A DNA stretch of 64,000 nt from Diaminobutyricibacter sp049994905 (GTDB lineage: Bacteria; Actinomycetota; Actinomycetes; Actinomycetales; Microbacteriaceae): the NCBI RefSeq assembly GCF_049994905.1, contig NZ_CP188258.1, forward strand, positions 3,968,001-4,032,000, given 5' to 3'. Shown here in pieces: positions 57,326 through 64,000 of this stretch (position 1 is the first letter of the stretch; each line of letters opens with the position of its first letter). The notes below the pieces were generated by a model. That model was given only the letters and a program-made list of their open reading frames with translations, was not told where the DNA came from and made no database searches. The translations under genes were made by a program, and so were the position numbers.

Positions 57326-58554
57326 ACTGGGCTGAAACCTTCAACTCGGGCTGGGCTGCCATCCGCGCCCACTCGCTCCGCTCCTCGCTGACCGTACTCG
57401 GCATCCTGATCGGTATCGCCGCCGTGATCCTGACCGTGGGCCTCGGCCTCGGTACGCAGAAGGATGTGAGCGCCCAGATCAGTGCGCTCGGCAGCAACCT
57501 CCTCATCGTCTCCCCCGGCAGCAGCACGACGACGGCCGGGGTGCGCGGCGGCTTCGGCACGAGTTCGACCCTGACGCAGAACGACGCGAGTGCCCTCGAG
57601 TCGAAGATGTCCGCACCGGACATCGCCAGCGTCGCACCGGTGAAGACGCTGTCGGAAGAACTCACCGCGGGCAGCACGAACTGGACAACGACCGTCTCAG
57701 GCACGACCCCGGACTGGCTGGGGGTGCGGGCACGGAGCGTCGCATACGGGCGATTCTTCACCGCGGCGGATGAGGCGAACAGTGCGCCGGTCGTCGTGCT
57801 CGGACCCACTACCGCGACCGAGCTGTTCGGCTACACCAACGTCGTCGGCCAGTCGGTCGACATCGGCTCCCAGAACTTCACCATCATCGGAGTGCTCACC
57901 TCTGCCGGGTCGAACTCGTCGAGCAACCTCGACGACACCGCGGTGGTACCGCTGTCGACCGCCCAGGCCGACCTGGCCGGCCAGACGAACGCGGCGAGCG
58001 TCTCCACCATCTATCTCGAGGCGGCGTCGCCGTCCACCCTTTCGGGCGCTTACCAGGAGGCCGACCAGATCCTGCTGAACGACCACGGGATCACCACGGC
58101 CACCGCAGCGGACTTCACCATCAACAGCCAGGATGCGCTGGTCACGACGGCGACGAGCATCTACCGCACCTTGACAATCCTGCTCACCGGCATCGCAGCG
58201 TTGTCCCTGCTCGTCGGCGGAATCGGCGTCATGAACATAATGCTCGTGTCGGTGACGGAGCGGACGCGGGAGATCGGGCTCCGTAAGGCGCTCGGTGCGC
58301 CGCAGCGCGCCATCCGGCGGCAGTTCCTCGTCGAGGCGGGCATCCTCGGTCTCGCCGGAGGAGTGCTCGGCGCCGTCCTCGGAAGTGTCACGGCGCTCAT
58401 CCTTCCGGGCCTCATCGGAAGCTCGGTCGTCATCTCACCCACAGCGATCCTCATCTCGCTGGTGGTCGCCCTCAGCATCGGCGTCGGTTTCGGCGTCTAC
58501 CCGGCCTCGCGGGCCGCCCGGCTCGCTCCCATCGACGCTCTTCGCACCGAATGA
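57322..58554 (+). CDS. MacB-type ABC transporter permease
   Basis: A 410-residue permease of the FtsX/MacB type: first helix HSLRSSLTVLGILIGIAAVI, a large extracytoplasmic domain (about 45-270) and three C-terminal helices, with GGIGVMNIMLVSVTERTREIG and LRKALGAPQRAIRRQFLVEA between them. The GTG start overlaps the ATPase stop by 4 bp. Substrate unknown; relatives export peptides, lipids or antibiotics. Confidence 0.95.
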   Translation: MNWAETFNSGWAAIRAHSLRSSLTVLGILIGIAAVILTVGLGLGTQKDVSAQISALGSNLLIVSPGSSTTTAGVRGGFGTSSTLTQNDASALESKMSAPDIASVAPVKTLSEELTAGSTNWTTTVSGTTPDWLGVRARSVAYGRFFTAADEANSAPVVVLGPTTATELFGYTNVVGQSVDIGSQNFTIIGVLTSAGSNSSSNLDDTAVVPLSTAQADLAGQTNAASVSTIYLEAASPSTLSGAYQEADQILLNDHGITTATAADFTINSQDALVTTATSIYRTLTILLTGIAALSLLVGGIGVMNIMLVSVTERTREIGLRKALGAPQRAIRRQFLVEAGILGLAGGVLGAVLGSVTALILPGLIGSSVVISPTAILISLVVALSIGVGFGVYPASRAARLAPIDALRTE

Positions 58555-58580
58555 TGCACGCTCACAGATCGGAACACCCC

Positions 58581-59447
58581 ATGCCAACCACGATCACGAA
58601 GTCCCGACGCCTCGCACTGGGTGCGGCCGTCGTCGGTGTCGCCCTCCTCCTCGCCGGCTGTTCTGCGGCGGCGGCGCCCGCAGCCCCGGCCGCGACCCAG
58701 GCGCGGCAGTTCGGCGGGCAGGGCGGCGCGCAGGGTGCCGGCGGCGGCCAGGGAGCCGGTGGGTTCGGCGGCATCTTCGGCCAGATCGCGGCCGTGACCG
58801 GAACCACGTTGCAGGTGCAGAGCCAGTCGGCACAGACGGCGGTCACCGTCGCTTCGACGACGACGGTGCTGCAGACGAGCAAGGGTTCGATCGCCGATGT
58901 CACCGTCGGCAGGTGTGTCGTCGCGTCGAGCTTCGGGGGGACCACGGCCGGTTCGACCCCGGCGCCCTCGACCGGAGGCGCCGTCACCAGCGTCGCGATC
59001 ACCCCTGCCGTCAACGGTGCCTGCACCGGTGGATTCCGCGGAGGCGCAGGCGCGGGCACACGGCCCTCGGCTCGCCCCGGGGCGACGGCGCGGCCATCCG
59101 CCCCCCGCAATCGCGCCTTCACGCCGCCGGTCTCCGGTGCCGTGACCGCGGTCTCCGGATCGTCGATCACAGTCTCGGTGAAGGATGCGAGCGGCGCGAC
59201 GTCATCGAAGACGGTGCAAACCGGTCCGTCGACCGCTTTCACGATCACCGCCAAGGCCACGTCGGCGGCCCTCACCGTCGGCAAATGCGCGGCGGTCCGT
59301 GGCCCCGCGGACTCGGCAGGAACCGTGAAAGCAACCTCGGTGACGGTCTCCGACCCCGGTGCGAACGGATGCACGACCCCGTTCGGTCGCGGCGGCGGCC
59401 TCGGCGGCACCCCGTCATCCCCGGGAGCAAGTGGTGGGAATGCCTAA
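58581..59447 (+). CDS. Lipoprotein of the export operon
   Basis: 288 residues from ATG 58581, with MPTTITKSRRLALGAAVVGV and lipobox LLAGC (about 20-24). After an Ala/Gly/Gln-rich linker come two similar beta modules: GQIAAVTGTTLQVQSQSAQT with VTVGRCVVASSF, and GAVTAVSGSSITVSVKDASG with LTVGKCAAVRG. These resemble repeated DUF5666-like domains. An alternative ATG at 58551 overlaps the permease stop in ATGA; I prefer 58581 because it gives a normal signal peptide. It overlaps the second adaptor gene by 8 bp. Confidence 0.75.
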   Translation: MPTTITKSRRLALGAAVVGVALLLAGCSAAAAPAAPAATQARQFGGQGGAQGAGGGQGAGGFGGIFGQIAAVTGTTLQVQSQSAQTAVTVASTTTVLQTSKGSIADVTVGRCVVASSFGGTTAGSTPAPSTGGAVTSVAITPAVNGACTGGFRGGAGAGTRPSARPGATARPSAPRNRAFTPPVSGAVTAVSGSSITVSVKDASGATSSKTVQTGPSTAFTITAKATSAALTVGKCAAVRGPADSAGTVKATSVTVSDPGANGCTTPFGRGGGLGGTPSSPGASGGNA

Positions 59448-61557
59448 CAAACGTCGACTGATCGTGGGCGGAACCGCCCTGGGTATCGCCGTCTGCCTCG
59501 TCGGCGGCGGAATGGCCATCGCTGCGGCGAGCGCGCCGGCCGGTTCATACCGCACCGCGGTGGCCCAGCCGGAGACGGTGAGCCAGGCAGTGGCGCTGTC
59601 GGGAACGATCGCCTCGGCGACCCGCCACGACCTCGCGTTCGGTGTGGCCGGCACGGTCGCGACCGTGTCTGCACAGCCCGGAGAGCATGTGAAGGCCGGC
59701 CAGACTCTCGCCACCCTCGATCCTGCGAGCCTGCAGAGCGCCCTCCAGTCCGCGCAGCAGAACGCTGCGACGGCGTCGCAGACGCTTGCGGATGACCTGG
59801 CATCGCAGACGGCGGGCGTTACGACCGGGTCTGGGTCTGGGTCCGGGTCTGGCTCGGGTTCTGGCTCGGGTTCTGGCTCGGGTTCTGGCTCGGGCTCGGG
59901 CTTCGGGACAGGCTCGGGATCCGGTTCCGGTTCCGGTTCCGACTCCCGGTCCGGGTCGGGATCTGGGTCTGGTTCCGGGTCGGGATCTGGGTCTGGTTCC
60001 GGATCGGGTTCCGGCTCCGGAGCCGGTTCGGGGTCGGGTTCCGGCTCCGGCTCGTCGGGTGGGTCCGGGTCCGGCTCGTCGGGTGGGTCCGGGTCCGGCT
60101 CGTCGGGTGGCTCCGGGTCCTCGACGAGTCCCGCCGTGACCGCCGACATCGCCCGAGTGAAGGCGGCCCAGACAGCGCTTCTCGACGCGGCCCAGAAGGC
60201 ATCCGCAGACCTGTCGACGGCGCAGTCCGCTCAGACCGCCGCCGCTACGGCCTGCTCGGCGTTCCTCCACGACTCGGTTGCAGCATCCCCGGCACCGGCC
60301 CCGTCTCCCGCGCCGTCGCCGGCCCCGGGTTCGAGCCCCAGCCCCAGCCCCTCACCGTCTCCCGCTCCTTCTAGTGACCCGCTGGCACCGGCCCAGGCCG
60401 ACCTGGCGACCTGCCAGGCGGCGACCAGTGCACTGCAGACAGACCAGCAGGCGGTCGCGAGCGCGCAGGCACTCGTCCAGCAGTCCGCGACGAACCTCAA
60501 CACGGCGGTCGCCCAACTGCAGACCGACCTCGGCGCATCCGCCGCCGGTCGCACCTCGGCGGGATCGTCGACATCCGGTTCGGGAACATCCGCCGCGCGC
60601 TCCCTCGCGACAACCTCGACCTCGGGAACCGGACCGACCATCCGCACCGCATCGCTGTCCAGCTCCAGCCTTGTCGTTGCATACGTTTCTTCGGTCGCAT
60701 CGGTCGCCTCGGTCGGATCCGGCGGCTCGGGCGGATCCGGCGGCTCGGTCGGCCAGTCGACGGCAGGGCCTGCGACGGCCGCCACCATCCTCGCTGACCA
60801 GGCATCCGTCACCGCAGCGAATGCGGCTGTTCAGGCCGCGCAAAGGAACATCGCGCTCGGCACTCTCACCAGCCCGGTCGACGGGATCGTCGCTGCGGTC
60901 TCGATGGCCTCCGGCACAGCCGTTCCGGCCGGGTCGACCTCCGATGTCATCACCGTGATCGGTGCGAGCGGATGGTCGATGAGCGCCACCGTTCCTGTCA
61001 CCCATATCGGCGCACTGAAGGTCGGGCAGCGCGCAACGGTCACCGTCGCCGGGGCTTCCGCGCCGCTCAGCGGTGCGGTTTCGGCGATCGGCATCACCAA
61101 CGTCTCCACCGACGCGACAACACCGGCCTATGCGGTGAGCGTGAACCTCCAGGATGCGTCCGCCCACCTGCTGAACGGGGCGCCCGCACAGGCCTCCGTG
61201 GCTGTGGCCACCGCGACCGATGTGCTCGCCGTTCCCACGTCTGCGATCCACCAGAACGGGTCGACGGCCGTGGTGTACAAGGTTTCGGGCGGCTCATTGG
61301 TACCGACACGGGTCACCGTGGGGACCATGGGTCAGGACTTCACTCAGGTCACGTCCGGTCTCGCGCGGGGTGACCTCGTCGAACTCGCCGATCTGTCCGC
61401 GCCGCTGCCCAGCACGACGACAACCGGCTTCGGTGGGGGTGCCGGTGGGGCCGCACGCTTCGCAGGTGGTGGCACGGGGGCCGGCGGCGGAGGTGCAGGC
61501 TTCGGCGGTGGTGCAGGCTTCGGCGGCCGGACGAGCACGCGCGGCACCGGCGGCTGA
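59440..61557 (+). CDS. Second adaptor-like protein with a 99-residue Gly-Ser tract
   Basis: A 705-residue HlyD/MacA-like protein. One N-terminal helix (LIVGGTALGIAVCLVGGGMA), first lipoyl half (FGVAGTVATVSAQPGEHVKA, GQTLATLDP), then residues 130-228 almost only Gly and Ser, a helical hairpin (VKAAQTALLDAAQKASADLS; LQTDQQAVASAQALVQQSAT) with a Pro/Ser-rich insert, second lipoyl half (LTSPVDGIVAAVSMASGTAV) and a barrel ending in a Gly-rich tail. Normal adaptors are 350-450 residues, so inserts account for the difference. It is last in the export operon. The stop lies in a 33-bp tandem repeat. Confidence 0.85.
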   Translation: MPNKRRLIVGGTALGIAVCLVGGGMAIAAASAPAGSYRTAVAQPETVSQAVALSGTIASATRHDLAFGVAGTVATVSAQPGEHVKAGQTLATLDPASLQSALQSAQQNAATASQTLADDLASQTAGVTTGSGSGSGSGSGSGSGSGSGSGSGSGFGTGSGSGSGSGSDSRSGSGSGSGSGSGSGSGSGSGSGSGAGSGSGSGSGSSGGSGSGSSGGSGSGSSGGSGSSTSPAVTADIARVKAAQTALLDAAQKASADLSTAQSAQTAAATACSAFLHDSVAASPAPAPSPAPSPAPGSSPSPSPSPSPAPSSDPLAPAQADLATCQAATSALQTDQQAVASAQALVQQSATNLNTAVAQLQTDLGASAAGRTSAGSSTSGSGTSAARSLATTSTSGTGPTIRTASLSSSSLVVAYVSSVASVASVGSGGSGGSGGSVGQSTAGPATAATILADQASVTAANAAVQAAQRNIALGTLTSPVDGIVAAVSMASGTAVPAGSTSDVITVIGASGWSMSATVPVTHIGALKVGQRATVTVAGASAPLSGAVSAIGITNVSTDATTPAYAVSVNLQDASAHLLNGAPAQASVAVATATDVLAVPTSAIHQNGSTAVVYKVSGGSLVPTRVTVGTMGQDFTQVTSGLARGDLVELADLSAPLPSTTTTGFGGGAGGAARFAGGGTGAGGGGAGFGGGAGFGGRTSTRGTGG
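59827..60123 (+). repeat. Gly-Ser coding hexamer repeat
   Basis: About 50 units of a GGNTCN-type hexamer, in frame, encode residues 130-228 of the second adaptor. Third positions vary (GGTTCT, GGGTCC, GGCTCG), so the array is old enough to have drifted or is kept at protein level. Confidence 0.9.
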
Positions 61558-61649
61558 CCGACGCCGGGCTCGCGCGGCACCGGCGGCTGACCGACGCCGG
61601 GCTCGCGCGGCACCGGCGGCTGAGCGACGCCGGGCTCGCGCGGCCCGAC
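61539..61649 (+). repeat. 33-bp tandem repeat spanning the stop of the adaptor gene
   Basis: Three full units start at 61539, 61572 and 61605, and a partial fourth at 61638. Each unit carries the end of the adaptor reading frame including TGA, so three in-frame stops follow at 33-bp steps. The remainder to 61848 is G/C-rich with CCGATCGG palindromes at 61789 and 61832 and no gene that I can support. Confidence 0.85.
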
Positions 61650-61848
61650 CGCCGCGCGCGGCATCACGGGCGGCCGGACGATCACGCACAACACCACCGC
61701 CGACCGACGCCGGGCCCGCGCGGCCCGACCGCTGCGCGCCACACCGGGTTGACCGGGGCCGCGCGTGTGGCCAGTCAGGCCAGACCAACCGATCGGCCTC
61801 TGCGGCATGAACAGATGTCAGGCACAGAAGCCCGATCGGTTGCGGACG

Positions 61849-62856
61849 TCAGCGCCAGAATTCGGTGAGCGGACCGGCAAGGGCGGTGCCCTGGTCGTAG
61901 CCGGCCCGGGCCGCGGCTGGCCGCAGCGACAGATCCATCGCGTTGGCACCGAACATGTGCTCGGAGCTGCCGTCAGGGAAGATCGTCTCTACCCTGCTGC
62001 CGGCTGCCCGCAGCTCGTCGACCTGCGCCGCGAGCTGCATGCCCCACTCCAGCGGGTGCAATGTCTTGCCGCTGAACGGTGACAGCACCAACACTCGCTC
62101 GTACCCTGCTGCCAGATCGGCGTTCTCGTTGCGCAGGTAGCCACCGTCGAGGTAGCGGTTGTCCCCGATCCGGTAGGGCAGCCCGCTGGCACAGCTGGCG
62201 GCGATGGCGTCGGCAAGGTCGACTCCGCTGTGTCGGTCGAACACGACCGCGTCACCGGTTCGGGCATCGACGGCCGTGATGAGTATTGTTCGTTGCGGCC
62301 ATTGCTGACTGGGCAGCCGCGCTGCGACGGTGGTGCGCCACTGTGGAGACCAGGAGCCGTCGGATGCCGCATCCATTTCGAGGGCCGACGCGCCCAGTCT
62401 CCGGCGCATGTCTGCCGCATCGTCAGCGGAGGCGATGATCGTGCTCAACCTCTCCAGGTGGTTCACCACGGGCCTGTTCGGAGAACGTCCCCGGTCGGAT
62501 CCGATCGGGCCGGTCCGTTGTGGGGGAACCGTGTCGACGATGGCGGCATACAGTTCGGTCGGGGTTGCGCCGCCGAGCTGGGCTGCAGCCGTCGATCCGG
62601 CGGATGTCCCGATGGTCAGGTCGGCCGTTGTCACGTCCAGCCCCGCATCGTAGAGGCCGGCGACGACGCCGATCAGCCACGCGTTGCCTGTTGATCCGCC
62701 GCCGCCCAGGACCAGTGCTCGCTCGCCCGCAGCGCGAACCCGGCTTGGGGGGTCGATCTGCGGATCCTGACCGGACCCCGGCAGGTCGGCGCCCGTCGTC
62801 GAGGTGGAGTGCGGGGGTGTGGGATGTGTAGAAGGTGTAGAAGGTGTTGTGTTCAT
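61849..62856 (-). CDS. Patatin-like phospholipase
   Basis: A 335-residue serine acyl hydrolase. After a Pro/Thr/Ser-rich N-terminal stretch of about 45 residues (with a short TPST repeat) come the oxyanion GGGGSTGNAW, the nucleophile GTSAGSTAA and the second dyad residue in YLDGGYLRNENADLA. It cleaves lipid acyl esters; no export signal is seen. GAAAGG precedes ATG 62856. A 19-codon ORF with its own strong ribosome-binding site lies 46 bp upstream on the same transcript. Confidence 0.88.
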   Translation of the reverse strand: MNTTPSTPSTHPTPPHSTSTTGADLPGSGQDPQIDPPSRVRAAGERALVLGGGGSTGNAWLIGVVAGLYDAGLDVTTADLTIGTSAGSTAAAQLGGATPTELYAAIVDTVPPQRTGPIGSDRGRSPNRPVVNHLERLSTIIASADDAADMRRRLGASALEMDAASDGSWSPQWRTTVAARLPSQQWPQRTILITAVDARTGDAVVFDRHSGVDLADAIAASCASGLPYRIGDNRYLDGGYLRNENADLAAGYERVLVLSPFSGKTLHPLEWGMQLAAQVDELRAAGSRVETIFPDGSSEHMFGANAMDLSLRPAAARAGYDQGTALAGPLTEFWR

Positions 62857-62902
62857 GGGAGTCGCCTTTCGCGAATTGCCTGTGGGGCGCTCCCGGCGGC
62901 GA

Positions 62903-62962
62903 CTAGCTCAGTCGCGCGATCGTGGATTGCAGGGGAGCACCCAATACGGATACTGCGTTCAT
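62903..62962 (-). CDS. 19-codon leader ORF upstream of the patatin gene
   Basis: ATG 62962 has AGGAGGTGAG seven bases upstream, one of the best ribosome-binding sites in the window, and codes for MNAVSVLGAPLQSTIARLS before a TAG. Its size, strong site and place before the phospholipase gene suggest a regulatory leader peptide or a small protein. Part of the frame (62943-62957) also looks like a weak copy of the TACGCA-N3-TGCGTA palindrome. Confidence 0.5.
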   Translation of the reverse strand: MNAVSVLGAPLQSTIARLS

Positions 62963-63124
62963 GGGTCTCACCTCCTGCCGACGGGTCACGATCGCTTAGA
63001 CGTTAGCACGGCGGCGACGCGTCGCGTAGTCGAAATTGCCGGTGCCCTGCCGCTGTCGACCGCGTGACCGCTGCCGAACCCCTCATCCGCGAGCGTCGGG
63101 GTCACCTGACGTCGATGGCCGCCG

Positions 63125-64000
63125 TCATGGTGGTGCGCTTTCGGGGATGCGGACGCGTCCGCCCCGGCGGGGTGTGCGGGTGGGGTCGTGGTGTGCCGGT
63201 GGGGTGAACCAGGGGGTGTTGTCGCGGACGTTGATTTCCCAGCCGTCGTCGTGGACCCGGTGGTGATGGTTGGAGCAGAGCAGGATGCCATTGTTCAGGT
63301 CGGTCGGGCCGACGTCGCGGTCCCACCAGCGGATGTGATGCGCCTGGGTGTAGGCGGGTGGATGCGGGCAGCCGGTCCAGGCGCAGCCGCCGTCGCGTTC
63401 GGCGAGGGCGTGTTTCTGGGCGGGGCTGAACAGGCGTTTGCTGCGGCCGAGGTCGAGGACTTCACTACCGCGACCCAGCACCAGGGGGATGAGGTTGGCG
63501 TCGGCGGCGAGACGGCGGGCGGTTCCGGCAGATACCGGAGTCGGGATCTCGTCGATCTCCGCCGCACCGGCCCCGGCACGCAGGTCGGCCAGGCTGACGC
63601 GCACGATCATCGTCACCGGCGGGGTGGTGAGACCGGTTGTGCAGCCGGCCCGGTGGCGGAAGACCTCGACGGCGCAATCCGACCGGATCTGCGCCAGACT
63701 GCGCGACTCGGGAATGTCGGTGTCGGGCGCCGTCTCACCCTCAGAAGCTTCGGGTTCGGAACTTTCCCGGAAACACACCCCGGCACTGGGCGTCTGCTTC
63801 TGGTCCCCGGTCGTGCGGTAGTCCTGGCTGACGTATGCGGTGATCTGGGGAACCACGTGCCCGGCGGACTCGGGGTCGAGGTACCAGTTGATGTGGGCCA
63901 TTCCGTCGCGGGTGGTGGTGATCGTCAGCGACCGGCGCCGACGCAGCATCTGTTCGCGGGGTTCGGTGCCGTCCTGGTCCAGCCGGTCCCGCACCTGCAC
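63125..64000 (-). CDS. DUF222/HNH endonuclease-domain protein, C-terminal part
   Basis: The gene enters from the right edge; about 291 C-terminal residues are inside the window. The first part matches the DUF222 (13E12) region (AHINWYLDPESAGHVVPQIT), and the end is an HNH nuclease: CAWTGCPHPPAYTQAHHIRW, then DLNNGILLCSNHHHRVH. Cys pairs and His bind zinc and metal. Such proteins occur in many copies in Microbacteriaceae and Mycobacteriaceae; no firm role is known. The N-terminal start lies beyond position 64000. Confidence 0.88.
   Translation of the reverse strand: MQVRDRLDQDGTEPREQMLRRRRSLTITTTRDGMAHINWYLDPESAGHVVPQITAYVSQDYRTTGDQKQTPSAGVCFRESSEPEASEGETAPDTDIPESRSLAQIRSDCAVEVFRHRAGCTTGLTTPPVTMIVRVSLADLRAGAGAAEIDEIPTPVSAGTARRLAADANLIPLVLGRGSEVLDLGRSKRLFSPAQKHALAERDGGCAWTGCPHPPAYTQAHHIRWWDRDVGPTDLNNGILLCSNHHHRVHDDGWEINVRDNTPWFTPPAHHDPTRTPRRGGRVRIPESAPP

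Noticed and set aside
59827..60123. The hexamer array as a CRISPR or satellite
   Set aside because: It is in frame, encodes Gly-Ser throughout and lacks spacer/repeat structure.
61787..61841. AACCGATCGG and CCGATCGGTT as a terminator between the adaptor and patatin genes
   Set aside because: The arms are 10 bp but about 35 bases apart and lack a T-run, so a terminator cannot be supported.
1..64000. tRNA, rRNA, riboswitch or insertion sequence
   Set aside because: I looked for cloverleaf ends, transposase motifs with terminal repeats and conserved leader folds by eye and found none. A covariance-model search would be decisive.

Overview
The window is high-GC DNA from an actinobacterium, most likely a member of the Microbacteriaceae. 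Grounds: strong G/C at third codon positions, many 4-bp ATGA/GTGA gene overlaps, an intact coenzyme F420 gene set, a DUF222/HNH protein at the right edge, QcrB-type cytochrome b, a NarL-type two-component system, and at least eleven genes with a TANNNT hexamer 6-7 nt before the start codon, the layout of leaderless transcription. I see no rRNA, tRNA, CRISPR array, insertion sequence or prophage. All family assignments are by eye.

Layout. 1-6.4 kb: the start of a secreted beta-helix protein, a LuxR regulator and a secreted TolB-like propeller (the last two share an ATACGCA-N3-TGCGTAT palindrome), a HipBA toxin-antitoxin pair, two small envelope proteins and an alpha/beta hydrolase. 6.5-12 kb: an SGNH hydrolase behind a strong palindrome, an unusual stand-alone cytochrome b with a leader ORF, a remnant of a sigma factor, an aldo/keto reductase, a MarR-like regulator, a DUF4386 membrane protein and a VOC protein. 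12-20 kb: an operon of sensor kinase, response regulator and secreted protein, then small membrane proteins and single oxidoreductases.

20.0-34.7 kb is the core of the window. cofE-cofC (+ strand) converge on a tightly overlapping operon fbiC-BVMO-fgd-cofD-LLM (- strand), which makes F420 and reduces it with glucose-6-phosphate. Divergent from fbiC, over a 188-bp region with inverted repeats, runs an operon for reductive pyrimidine breakdown: beta-ureidopropionase, dihydropyrimidinase, an F420-type luciferase-like oxidoreductase, a class III aminotransferase and methylmalonate-semialdehyde dehydrogenase. No dihydropyrimidine dehydrogenase is present in the window. My working hypothesis is that the F420-type enzyme carries out the pyrimidine redox step, fed by Fgd. 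The CofH half of FbiC has lost its CxxxCxxC iron-sulfur motif, so the usual route to F420 is in question here.

34.7-41.4 kb holds an esterase, two coupled genes of unknown function (the second apparently using CTG), an HD hydrolase, a thioesterase, a Pro/Ala-rich protein and an SDR. 41.4-54 kb is a glycoside utilisation locus: GH2 beta-mannosidase, GH1 beta-glucosidase, aldo/keto reductase, VOC protein, a ROK repressor coupled to a LacI-type sensor without a DNA-binding domain, a TolB-like protein, and a sugar ABC importer without its ATPase. 55.3-61.6 kb is a MacAB-like export operon with two adaptors and a lipoprotein, carrying long Gly-Ser tracts. The window closes with a patatin-like phospholipase behind a 19-codon leader ORF and a truncated DUF222/HNH gene.
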